Assembly: GCF_048020265.1 (NCBI RefSeq)
Contig: NZ_CP171843.1
Location: forward strand, 868,001 to 932,000
Source: Limnohabitans_A sp048020265
GTDB lineage: Bacteria > Pseudomonadota > Gammaproteobacteria > Burkholderiales > Burkholderiaceae_C
Direction of reading: 5' to 3'
DNA length: 64,000 nt
Below are positions 17,659 to 27,869 of the stretch, piece by piece. The notes below the pieces were generated by a model. The model saw only the letters and a program-made list of their open reading frames with translations. It did not search any database and had not been told where the DNA came from. Every line of letters begins with the position of its first letter. Within the stretch, counting starts at the first letter, position 1. The translations under genes were made by a program, and so were the position numbers.

Positions 17659-18840
17659 ATGGAAGACATCGTCATCGTAGCAGCCGCTCGCACCGCGGTG
17701 GGTAAATTTGGCGGCTCGCTCGCCAAGACCCCTGCCACTGAGCTGGGCAGCATCGTCATCAAAGGCTTGCTCCAACGCAGCGGCTTGCCGGTCGACGCCA
17801 TTGGCGAAGTCATCATGGGCCAGGTGCTGGCCGCAGGCGTGGGCCAGAACCCCGCCCGCCAAGCCATGATGAAAGCCGGACTCGCCAAAGAGACTCCTGC
17901 GCTGACCATCAACGCGGTGTGCGGCTCGGGCCTGAAAGCCGTGATGCTGGCCGCACAAGCTGTGGCCTGGGGCGACAGCGAAATCGTGATCGCGGGTGGT
18001 CAGGAAAACATGAGCGCCAGCCCCCACGTCTTGAACGGCAGCCGCGACGGCCAGCGCATGGGCGACTGGAAGATGACCGACACCATGATCGTGGACGGTC
18101 TGTGGGACGTGTACAACCAGTACCACATGGGCATCACCGCCGAGAACGTGGCCAAGGCTCACGGCATCACCCGCGAAATGCAAGATGCTTTGGCTGCAGG
18201 CAGCCAGCGCAAGGCGGCTGCAGCACAAGAAGCGGGCAAGTTCAAGGACGAGATCGTGGACGTGCTGATCCCCCAGCGCAAGGGTGATGCACTGGTGTTC
18301 AACACCGATGAATTCATCAACAAAAAAACCAGCGAAGAAGTGCTGGCGGGCTTGCGCCCCGCGTTCGACAAGGCCGGCAGTGTGACGGCTGGCAATGCCT
18401 CGGGCATCAACGATGGTGCTGCCGCTGTGATGGTCATGAGCGCCAAAAAGGCCGCTGCCCTGGGTCTCAAGCCCTTGGCCCGTATTGCCGCTTTCGGCAC
18501 CAGCGGTCTGGACCCGGCCACCATGGGCATGGGCCCGGTGCCCGCCTCGCAAAAGGCGCTGGCCCGTGCGGGTTGGAAAGCCCAGGACGTGGACCTGTTT
18601 GAATTGAACGAAGCCTTTGCTGCGCAAGCCTGCGCTGTCAACAAAGCACTGGACATCGATCCGGCCAAAGTCAACGTCAACGGCGGTGCCATTGCGATTG
18701 GCCACCCGATTGGCGCATCCGGTTGCCGTATTTTGGTGACTTTGCTGCACGAAATGCAGCGCACTCAGGCCCAAAAAGGTTTGGCCGCGCTCTGTATCGG
18801 CGGCGGCATGGGCGTGTCCCTGGCGGTTGAACGCGTTTAA
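17659..18840 (+). CDS. phaA: Acetyl-CoA acetyltransferase (beta-ketothiolase)
   Basis: Condenses two acetyl-CoA to acetoacetyl-CoA, the first step of PHB synthesis. The product of 393 residues shows the acyl-accepting Cys88 in NAVCGSGLKAV, the GGAIAIGHPIGASG histidine motif and the second cysteine in ALCIGGGMG. ATG 17659 follows GGAGAT; the frame opens earlier at TTG 17638 within the spacer and is not used. It is flanked by phaC and phaB on the same strand. Confidence 0.95.
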   Translation: MEDIVIVAAARTAVGKFGGSLAKTPATELGSIVIKGLLQRSGLPVDAIGEVIMGQVLAAGVGQNPARQAMMKAGLAKETPALTINAVCGSGLKAVMLAAQAVAWGDSEIVIAGGQENMSASPHVLNGSRDGQRMGDWKMTDTMIVDGLWDVYNQYHMGITAENVAKAHGITREMQDALAAGSQRKAAAAQEAGKFKDEIVDVLIPQRKGDALVFNTDEFINKKTSEEVLAGLRPAFDKAGSVTAGNASGINDGAAAVMVMSAKKAAALGLKPLARIAAFGTSGLDPATMGMGPVPASQKALARAGWKAQDVDLFELNEAFAAQACAVNKALDIDPAKVNVNGGAIAIGHPIGASGCRILVTLLHEMQRTQAQKGLAALCIGGGMGVSLAVERV

Positions 18841-18962
18841 AAAAACCTGCGCCGCTCATGTGGCGTTGTTTGGCGCACTGTCCAACCGTATAAGGGCAGC
18901 CCAACAGCGTGACTTGAGCGGTCTTCATTGATCCCACTTCACTCATAACAAGGAGACAAACC

Positions 18963-19700
18963 ATGAGTCAAAAAGTAGCTTACGTCACAGGTGGCATGGG
19001 CGGTATCGGTACCGCGATTTGCCAGCGCCTTCACCAGGAGGGCTTCAAGGTCATCGCCGGTTGCGGTCCAACCCGTGACTTCACCAAATGGTTGGACGAG
19101 CAAAAAGCCCTGGGCTTTACCTTCTACGCTTCGGTGGGCAACGTCGGTGACTGGGATTCCACGGTGGAAGCCTTCAGCAAGGCCAAGGCCGAGCACGGCC
19201 CCATTGATGTGCTGGTGAACAACGCGGGTATCACCAAGGACCGCATGTTCCTGAAGATGACCCGGGATGACTGGGACGCCGTGATGAACACCAACCTGGA
19301 CTCCATGTTCAACGTGACCAAGCAGGTCGTGTCCGACATGGTGGAAAAGGGCTGGGGCCGCATCATCAACATCTCGTCGGTCAACGGTGAAAAAGGCCAG
19401 GCAGGGCAAACCAACTACTCGGCCGCCAAAGCCGGCATGCACGGTTTTTCGATGGCCCTGGCGCAAGAATTGGCCACCAAGGGCGTGACGGTGAACACCG
19501 TGTCGCCGGGCTACATCGGCACCGACATGGTCAACGCCATCCGTCCTGACGTGCTGGAAAAGATCGTGGCCACCGTGCCCGTCAAGCGCCTGGGCAAGCC
19601 CAGCGAGATCGCCTCCATCATCGCCTGGTTGGCCAGCGATGAGGGCGGTTATGCCACCGGTGCTGACTTCTCGGTCAACGGTGGTTTGCACATGGGCTGA
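18963..19700 (+). CDS. phaB: Acetoacetyl-CoA reductase (NADPH)
   Basis: A 245-residue short-chain dehydrogenase that reduces acetoacetyl-CoA to (R)-3-hydroxybutyryl-CoA for PhaC. The cofactor loop is TGGMGGIGTAIC, the NNAG motif is VLVNNAGITKD, and the catalytic Ser-Tyr-Lys are in ISSVNGEKGQAGQTNYSAAKAG. An AAGGAGA ribosome site precedes the ATG. A 122-bp gap separates it from phaA, long enough for its own promoter; no clear hexamers were found there. Confidence 0.95.
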   Translation: MSQKVAYVTGGMGGIGTAICQRLHQEGFKVIAGCGPTRDFTKWLDEQKALGFTFYASVGNVGDWDSTVEAFSKAKAEHGPIDVLVNNAGITKDRMFLKMTRDDWDAVMNTNLDSMFNVTKQVVSDMVEKGWGRIINISSVNGEKGQAGQTNYSAAKAGMHGFSMALAQELATKGVTVNTVSPGYIGTDMVNAIRPDVLEKIVATVPVKRLGKPSEIASIIAWLASDEGGYATGADFSVNGGLHMG

Positions 19701-19737
19701 TGCCTTGGCCTTTGGCTGCATCGCCCTGGGCATGGCC

Positions 19738-19769
19738 CACAAAAAACCCGCCTCGGCGGGTTTTTTGTG
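19738..19769. terminator. Bidirectional terminator after phaB
   Basis: CACAAAAAACCCGCC (19738-19752) pairs perfectly with GGCGGGTTTTTTGTG (19755-19769) around a 2-base gap. Flanking A and T runs allow termination in both directions, for phaB and for the convergent SPFH gene. Confidence 0.92.
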
Positions 19770-19783
19770 TCTGTAGGGCCGCT

Positions 19784-20701
19784 TTAACCTGCTTGTTTGC
19801 CGGTGCTCACCATTTGCATGGCCGAGGCGATCAGCCCGGACACTTCGGTCATGTTGCCCGGCACGATGAGTGTGGTTTTGGCGTCTTGCGCCACTTTGCC
19901 GTAAGCCTGCACGGCTTGCTCCGCCACCTTGAGTTGCACCGCCTGCTCGCCCCCGGGCTGGCGGATGGCAGCGGCGATGCGCTCGATGGCTTGGGCCGTG
20001 GCGTTGGCCATTTCGGTGATGGCGGCGGCATCGCCTTGGGCTTTGTTGATGGCGGCTTGTTTCTCACCCTCTGATCGCGCAATGAAGGCCTCGCGCTCGC
20101 CCGTGGCGATGTTGATCTGCTCCTGGCGGCGGCCTTCGGACGCCGCGATCAGGGCGCGTTTTTCACGCTCGGCCGTGATTTGCGACTGCATGGCCAGCAA
20201 GATTTCCTTGGGCGGTGTCAGATCCTTGATCTCATAGCGCAGCACTTTCACGCCCCAGTTGAGCGCTGCCTCGTCGATGGCGGCCACCACCTGCGCGTTG
20301 ATGATGTCGCGCTCTTCAAAAGTCTTGTCCAGTTCCAGTTTGCCGATCACGCTGCGCAGGCTGGTTTGCGCCAGTTGCGTCACGGCCACGATGTAGTTGG
20401 ACGAGCCGTAGCTGGCCAGCTTGGGGTCGGTCACCTGAAAGTACAGAATGCCGTCGACCTGCAGCTGCGTGTTGTCGCGGGTGATGCAAATCTGGCTTGG
20501 CACATCGAGCGGGATTTCTTTCAGGCTGTGCTTCTGGATCACGTTGTCGACAAAAGGCACCACAAAGTTCAGGCCCGGGGCCAGGCTGGCGTGGAATTTG
20601 CCCAGCCTTTCGACCACCCAGGCTTCTTGCTGTGGCACGACTTTGACGGTCTTGACGATGAACAAGACCGCGATGATTACGAGGACTGCTGCGACTTCCA
20701 T
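19784..20701 (-). CDS. SPFH/Band 7 domain membrane protein (paraslipin/QmcA type)
   Basis: A 305-residue stomatin-like scaffold anchored by an N-terminal transmembrane helix (about residues 2-20). The Band 7 domain follows (VPQQEAWVVERLGKFHASLAPGLNF is the typical opening), and then an Ala/Glu/Arg-rich coiled coil (about residues 180-250) that drives oligomer rings. Proteins of this group organise membrane microdomains and modulate membrane proteases. It is the second gene after nfeD on the same strand, a pairing well known for SPFH/NfeD modules. Confidence 0.9.
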   Translation of the reverse strand: MEVAAVLVIIAVLFIVKTVKVVPQQEAWVVERLGKFHASLAPGLNFVVPFVDNVIQKHSLKEIPLDVPSQICITRDNTQLQVDGILYFQVTDPKLASYGSSNYIVAVTQLAQTSLRSVIGKLELDKTFEERDIINAQVVAAIDEAALNWGVKVLRYEIKDLTPPKEILLAMQSQITAEREKRALIAASEGRRQEQINIATGEREAFIARSEGEKQAAINKAQGDAAAITEMANATAQAIERIAAAIRQPGGEQAVQLKVAEQAVQAYGKVAQDAKTTLIVPGNMTEVSGLIASAMQMVSTGKQAG

Positions 20702-20737
20702 GGTTTTTCTCCCTATTGAGTGGTTGGAGCGGTGTGC

Positions 20738-21157
20738 TCAGATTTTCTCGAGGACCAGGCGGTTGCCCGCGATGGCCTGAATGCGGTGTGCACCCGGTGC
20801 GGGGCTCTGGCCCGGGGCCAGCTCGGCACTCCAGGCCGCGCCCCGGTGCAAGACCCGTGTTGTGCCCTTTGCGTCCCAGGTCTCGACCATCACAGTGGCC
20901 CCCAGGTCCAGATGCTGGTCTTGCGCTTCTTGTGGCGTGGCGGCTTGGCGCTTACGCCATTGGCCCAGCAGCACGGCCCCAAGGCCACCCACGACCGCCC
21001 CCACCACGAGTTGGGTGGTCAGGCCATAACCCGCCATCGCGGTCAAGGCTGCCGCCACGGCGCCCAGGCTCAGCATCAGCAGGTAAAAAGTGCCGGTCAC
21101 CAGCTCCAGTGCCACCAGCACACCGGACAGGACCCACCACATCGTTGCGTTGCTCAT
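20738..21157 (-). CDS. NfeD-family membrane protein
   Basis: A 139-residue short NfeD protein with three to four hydrophobic segments in residues 5-70 and a C-terminal OB-fold-like domain (about 80-139; LDLGATVMVETWDAKGTTRVLHRGAAW). It lies 36 bp upstream of the SPFH gene on the same strand. NfeD proteins act with SPFH partners in membrane-domain organisation; the protease-linked long form is not present here. Confidence 0.87.
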   Translation of the reverse strand: MSNATMWWVLSGVLVALELVTGTFYLLMLSLGAVAAALTAMAGYGLTTQLVVGAVVGGLGAVLLGQWRKRQAATPQEAQDQHLDLGATVMVETWDAKGTTRVLHRGAAWSAELAPGQSPAPGAHRIQAIAGNRLVLEKI

Positions 21158-21279
21158 CTTTCCCCTCCAGAATTTTTTGTCTTGTCAGCCTTGCGACCAC
21201 TGGTATTTATACGCCGTCCCAACGGGCGCTTGCCCGTGCCTGGGTCAAGTCCGGCACCAGCCAAGGATAATCCCTCCCT

Positions 21280-22281
21280 ATGCATTTCCCTGAACCCCAA
21301 CGCTGGCGCCTGTCCGTCGCCCCCATGATGGACTGGACTGACCGTCATTGCCGTTTTTTCCATCGCCTGCTGACCCGCCACACCCTGCTCTACACCGAGA
21401 TGGTGACCACCGGTGCCTTGCGCCATGGCAGCGTGCAGCGGCACCTGCGCTTCAATGCCGAAGAACACCCCGTGGCGCTGCAATTAGGCGGCAGCGATGC
21501 GGCCGACCTGGCCCACGCCGCCAAGCTGGGGCAGGCGTGGGGCTACGACGAGATCAACCTCAATTGCGGCTGCCCCTCAGACCGTGTGCAGCGTGGCGCT
21601 TTTGGCGCTTGCCTGATGAACGAGCCGCGCACCGTGGCCGACGGTGTCAAAGCCATGCTGGACGTGGTGGATGTGCCGGTCACGGTGAAGCACCGCATTG
21701 GCATTGACCGCATCGAAAGCTACGACTTTGTGCGCGACTTTGTGGGCACGGTGAGCGAGGCGGGCTGTCGGGTGTTTATCGTGCATGCCCGCAATGCCTG
21801 GCTCGACGGCCTGAGTCCCAAGGAAAACCGCGAGATCCCGCCGCTGCGTTACGAGCTGGCTTATCAGCTCAAAAAAGACTTTCCGTCGCTTTTGATTGCC
21901 GTGAACGGCGGCATCAAGACCAACGAAGAGATCGCGCAGCATTTGCAGCAGGCCGACGGTGTGATGGTGGGCCGCGAAGCCTATTACAACCCTTGGCTGT
22001 TGGGCAGTTGGGACGCTGCGTTTTATGGCGATGCCAACGAGGTGCCCAGTCGCGAAGCGGTGGAGGAGGCCATGGTGGCTTACATGGAGCGGGCTTTTGC
22101 CGAAGATGGCTGCCCTTGGTATGCGATCGCGCGTCACATGCTGGGCCTGTACCACGGGCAACGCGGTGGGCGTTTGTGGCGTCAGGTCTGGAGCGACCAC
22201 AAGCTCAAGCCCTTGCCGCCGCGTGAGGTCTGGCAGCTGGCCCGCGCTGCGCTGGCGCGGGGTGCGGTGGTCACCGACTGA
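21280..22281 (+). CDS. dusA: tRNA-dihydrouridine synthase A
   Basis: A flavin enzyme that reduces U20/U20a of tRNA to dihydrouridine. The 333-residue product opens RLSVAPMMDWTDRHCRFF, the DusA-type FMN-binding start. It contains the catalytic cysteine in NLNCGCPSDRVQRGAFGACLM and the phosphate-binding VNGGI and GVMVGREAYYNPW segments. The sequence matches DusA rather than DusB or DusC in these blocks. Start ATG 21280 follows AAGGAT. It converges on the GntR gene with a 9-bp gap. Confidence 0.93.
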   Translation: MHFPEPQRWRLSVAPMMDWTDRHCRFFHRLLTRHTLLYTEMVTTGALRHGSVQRHLRFNAEEHPVALQLGGSDAADLAHAAKLGQAWGYDEINLNCGCPSDRVQRGAFGACLMNEPRTVADGVKAMLDVVDVPVTVKHRIGIDRIESYDFVRDFVGTVSEAGCRVFIVHARNAWLDGLSPKENREIPPLRYELAYQLKKDFPSLLIAVNGGIKTNEEIAQHLQQADGVMVGREAYYNPWLLGSWDAAFYGDANEVPSREAVEEAMVAYMERAFAEDGCPWYAIARHMLGLYHGQRGGRLWRQVWSDHKLKPLPPREVWQLARAALARGAVVTD

Positions 22282-22290
22282 CCATCAGAT

Positions 22291-22926
22291 TTATTGCGCG
22301 GCCTGCAAACCGTTCATGAAGTGCGCCGACATGCGTTCGGCCGCTTGCTCAGGCTGTCGCTCGGTCAGGGCCTGCACGATGGCGCGGTGTTCGGCTAAGG
22401 ATTGCTCAATGCGGCCCTGTTTGAACAGCGAGCTGTGGCGGTTGAGCTTCATCACTTTGCGCAGGTCGGCCACCATCTGGTCGCGCCAGCGGTTGTCGGC
22501 CAATTCCAGCAGCAGCATGTGAAAGGCTTCGTTGATCTCGAAAAAGCGGTCCCGGTCGTGGGTGGCTTTTTCCAGGTCCGCGTGCAAAGCGCTGATCTGC
22601 GCTAGCTGCTCGGCGCTGGCGTTCTGTGCCACTACGCGGGCAGCGTCCGACTCCAGCAAAGCCAGCAGGTGGTACACATCGCGCAGGTCTTTTTCGCTGA
22701 CTTCGGTCACGTAGGCGCCGCGGCGCACCTTCATCGTCACCAGGCCTTCGGCCGCCAGCACCTTCAGGGCTTCACGCAGCGGGGTGCGGCTGATGCCCAG
22801 GGTCTCGGCAATGCGCAATTCGTCGATCCAGCTGCCTGGCTCCAGTTCGCGCGCAAAAATGCGCTGGCGCAGGAGTTCGGCCACTTCTTCGTACAGGGCG
22901 CGGGGGGCAAGGGACAGGGCAGACAT
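22291..22926 (-). CDS. GntR-family regulator, FadR/FCD subfamily
   Basis: A 211-residue regulator with an N-terminal winged helix (about residues 8-75; IAETLGISRTPLREALKVLAAEGLV) and a C-terminal all-helical FCD ligand domain (about 80-205), whose metal/ligand residues are in the FFEINEAFHMLLLELADN and HRAIVQAL segments. It is divergent from scpA with a 169-bp shared region carrying two copies of a 12-bp repeat, and so probably controls the propionyl-CoA cluster. The effector is unknown; an acyl-CoA or methylcitrate-cycle intermediate is conceivable. Confidence 0.9.
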   Translation of the reverse strand: MSALSLAPRALYEEVAELLRQRIFARELEPGSWIDELRIAETLGISRTPLREALKVLAAEGLVTMKVRRGAYVTEVSEKDLRDVYHLLALLESDAARVVAQNASAEQLAQISALHADLEKATHDRDRFFEINEAFHMLLLELADNRWRDQMVADLRKVMKLNRHSSLFKQGRIEQSLAEHRAIVQALTERQPEQAAERMSAHFMNGLQAAQ

Positions 22927-22975
22927 GGTGTGAGCGGTCGAGGCGGGGGCAGGTCAGGGCGTTTCAGATGCTGAA

Positions 22976-23036
22976 TTGTAAGCCGGTTAAAATATTCTGC
23001 ATCAATAATTATGAATCACGGTACTTGTAAGCCGGT
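22976..23036. promoter_or_regulatory. Paired 12-bp direct repeat between gntR and scpA
   Basis: TTGTAAGCCGGT occurs at 22976-22987 and again, identically, at 23025-23036, 49 bp apart from start to start, in an otherwise AT-rich divergent promoter region. Such duplicated exact sites beside a GntR gene are candidate operators. Confidence 0.5.
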
Positions 23037-23095
23037 AGGCAGTTGCAAGCTGCCAAAATCCGGACCAGTCATTTTTGTCCCGAAAGCACAGCGCC

Positions 23096-25269
<2,174 letters not shown>

Positions 25270-25273
<4 letters not shown>

Positions 25274-26298
25274 GCCCTGAGCACTTGCTCGACGGGTTGC
25301 TCAATGGCAGCGCTGCCGTGCAGCGCCGCGCCATGGCCAAGGCCATCACCTTGCTCGAATCCACCCGCCCGGACCACCGGGCCTTGGCTGACGAGCTGCT
25401 CACGGCCATGCTGCCGCACACGGGCAACTCGTTCCGCTTGGGCATCAGCGGTGTGCCGGGCGTGGGCAAGTCCACCTTCATCGAAGCGCTGGGTTTGTAT
25501 TTGATTGGCCAAGGCCACCGCGTGGCGGTGCTGGCGGTGGACCCATCGAGCAGCGTGTCGGGCGGGTCGATTCTGGGCGACAAGACCCGGATGGAGTTGC
25601 TCAGCGTGCACGAACGTGCCTACATCCGCCCCAGCCCCAGCAGCGGCACCCTGGGTGGCGTGGCCGAAAAAACCCGCGAATCGATGCTGGTCTGCGAAGC
25701 GGCGGGCTACGACGTGGTGATCGTCGAGACCGTGGGTGTGGGCCAGTCCGAGACGGCCGTGGCCAATATGACCGACATGTTTGTGCTGATGCAGCTGCCC
25801 AATGCGGGCGACGATTTGCAGGCCATCAAAAAAGGCGTGATGGAAATCGCTGATTTGGTGGTCATCAACAAGGCCGACATCGACGCGATTGCTGCCACCC
25901 GCGCTGAGTTGCAGATCACCAGCGCCTTGCAGCTTTTGGGCATGCACGGCAGCTCGGGTCATGCGCACGCCGACACCACCCAGTGGCACCCCAAGGTGGT
26001 GCAGCTGAGCGCTCTGCTGGGCCAGGGCGTGGACAGCTTTTGGGCGGCGGTGAGTGAATTCCGTGGCTTGCAAACCGCCAATGGCCGCCTGACCGCGCGT
26101 CGTCAACACCAAGCCCTGTCCTGGATGTGGGAGCGCATCGACGCCGGGCTCAAACAAAACTTTCGTGCCCAGCCGCGTGTTCAAACGCTGCTGCCCCAAC
26201 TCAGCCAACAAGTCGCAGCGGGTCAATTGGCCGCGTCGACGGCTGCTCGTCAACTGCTCAGTGTCTACCAGGCACAGAGTGACCCCCCATCTTCCTGA
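25270..26298 (+). CDS. meaB: Methylmalonyl-CoA mutase-associated GTPase
   Basis: A G3E-family GTPase chaperone that protects the mutase and gates cofactor loading. The 342-residue product has Walker A GVPGVGKST, the base and switch region VETVGVGQSETAVANM, and NKAD for guanine specificity. The GTG start at 25270 overlaps the scpA stop by 4 nt, implying coupled synthesis with its client. The ORF is not truncated. The old names argK and YgfD refer to the same family. Confidence 0.95.
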
Positions 26299-26316
26299 AG
26301 AAAAGAGAGAGCCACC

Positions 26317-27849
26317 ATGCAAGACATCATTGAACAACTGGAAAAAAAGCGCGCTGCGGCCCGCTTGGGCGGCGGGCAAAAACGCATCGATGCGCAGCAC
26401 GCCAAAGGCAAGCTCACTGCGCGTGAGCGCATCGAGGTCTTGCTCGACGAAGGTACTTTCGAAGAGTGGGACATGTTTGTCGAGCACCGCTGCACCGACT
26501 TTGGCATGCAGGACAACAAGATCCCCGGCGACGGCGTGGTCACTGGCTACGGCATGATCAACGGCCGCTTGGTGTTTGTCTTCAGCCAGGACTTCACCGT
26601 GTACGGCGGTGCTTTGTCGGAAACCCACGCCGAGAAGATCTGCAAGATCATGGACCAGGCGATGAAAGTCGGTGCCCCTGTGATCGGTTTGAACGACTCG
26701 GGCGGTGCGCGTATTCAAGAAGGCGTGGCGTCCTTGGGTGGTTATGCCGACGTGTTCCAGCGCAATGTGATGGCCAGCGGTGTGGTGCCCCAGATCAGCA
26801 TGATCATGGGTCCCTCGGCGGGTGGTGCGGTGTATTCGCCTGCTTTGACCGATTTCATCTTCATGGTCAAGGACACGTCTTACATGTTCGTCACGGGCCC
26901 CGAAGTGGTCAAGACCGTGACGCATGAAGAAGTGACCGCCGAAGAGTTGGGTGGCGCCCTGACACACACCACCAAGAGCGGCGTGGCCGACATGGCCTTC
27001 GAAAACGATGTGGAAGCGCTCTTGATGCTGCGCCGCCTCTACAACTACTTGCCGCTCAACAACCGCGAAAAAGCCCCTGTGCGCCCCAGTGGTGACCCGT
27101 CGGGCCGCCTCGACATGAGCCTCGACACCCTGGTGCCCGAGAACCCCAACAAGGCCTATGACATGAAAGAACTCATCGTCAAGACCGTGGACGATGGCGA
27201 CTTCTTTGAGCTGCAACCCGATTACGCCAAGAACATCCTGATCGGCTTTGCCCGCATGGAAGGCCAGACCGTGGGCATCGTGGCCAACCAGCCTCTGGTG
27301 CTGGCCGGATGTCTCGACATCAAGAGCTCCATCAAAGCCGCCCGCTTTGTGCGTTTTTGCGACGCGTTCAACATCCCCGTCATCACCTTTGTCGACGTGC
27401 CCGGTTTCATGCCCGGCACCAGCCAGGAGTTTGGCGGCATCATCAAACACGGCGCGAAGCTGCTGTACGCGTACGCCGAGTGCACGGTGCCGAAAATCAC
27501 CGTCATCACCCGCAAGGCCTATGGCGGCGCGTACGACGTGATGGCTTCCAAGCACCTGCGCGGCGACGTGAACTTTGCGTGGCCCAACGCCGAAATCGCG
27601 GTGATGGGGGCCAAAGGCGCGGTGGAAATCATCTTCCGCGAAGACAAGGGCGATCCCGAAAAGCTGGTCGCCAAAGAAGCCGAGTACAAAGCCCGTTTTG
27701 CCAACCCGTTTGTGGCGGGTGCGCGTGGCTTCATTGACGACGTGATCCAGCCGCATGAGACCCGCAAGCGCATTTGCCGTTCGCTGGTGATGCTCAAGGA
27801 CAAGAAGATCGAGAACCCCTGGCGCAAGCACGGGAACATTCCACTGTGA
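26317..27849 (+). CDS. pccB: Propionyl-CoA carboxylase, beta subunit
   Basis: Carboxyltransferase subunit that moves CO2 from biotin to propionyl-CoA, giving methylmalonyl-CoA. The 510-residue protein has the two crotonase-like carboxyltransferase domains, with oxyanion and CoA-binding segments such as GLNDSGGARIQEG, SAGGAVYSPAL and FVDVPGFMPGTSQE. It begins with ATG 26317 after an AAGAGAGAG ribosome site, 18 bp after meaB, and is followed by pccA. Confidence 0.94.
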   Translation: MQDIIEQLEKKRAAARLGGGQKRIDAQHAKGKLTARERIEVLLDEGTFEEWDMFVEHRCTDFGMQDNKIPGDGVVTGYGMINGRLVFVFSQDFTVYGGALSETHAEKICKIMDQAMKVGAPVIGLNDSGGARIQEGVASLGGYADVFQRNVMASGVVPQISMIMGPSAGGAVYSPALTDFIFMVKDTSYMFVTGPEVVKTVTHEEVTAEELGGALTHTTKSGVADMAFENDVEALLMLRRLYNYLPLNNREKAPVRPSGDPSGRLDMSLDTLVPENPNKAYDMKELIVKTVDDGDFFELQPDYAKNILIGFARMEGQTVGIVANQPLVLAGCLDIKSSIKAARFVRFCDAFNIPVITFVDVPGFMPGTSQEFGGIIKHGAKLLYAYAECTVPKITVITRKAYGGAYDVMASKHLRGDVNFAWPNAEIAVMGAKGAVEIIFREDKGDPEKLVAKEAEYKARFANPFVAGARGFIDDVIQPHETRKRICRSLVMLKDKKIENPWRKHGNIPL

Positions 27850-27869
27850 TGGCCAAGGAGAAGAACAAG

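Noticed and set aside
16234..18774. 846-codon open frame on the minus strand across phaC and phaA
   Set aside because: It is the antisense shadow of two certain genes in GC-rich DNA; its His/Gly/Ala-rich translation shows no domain.
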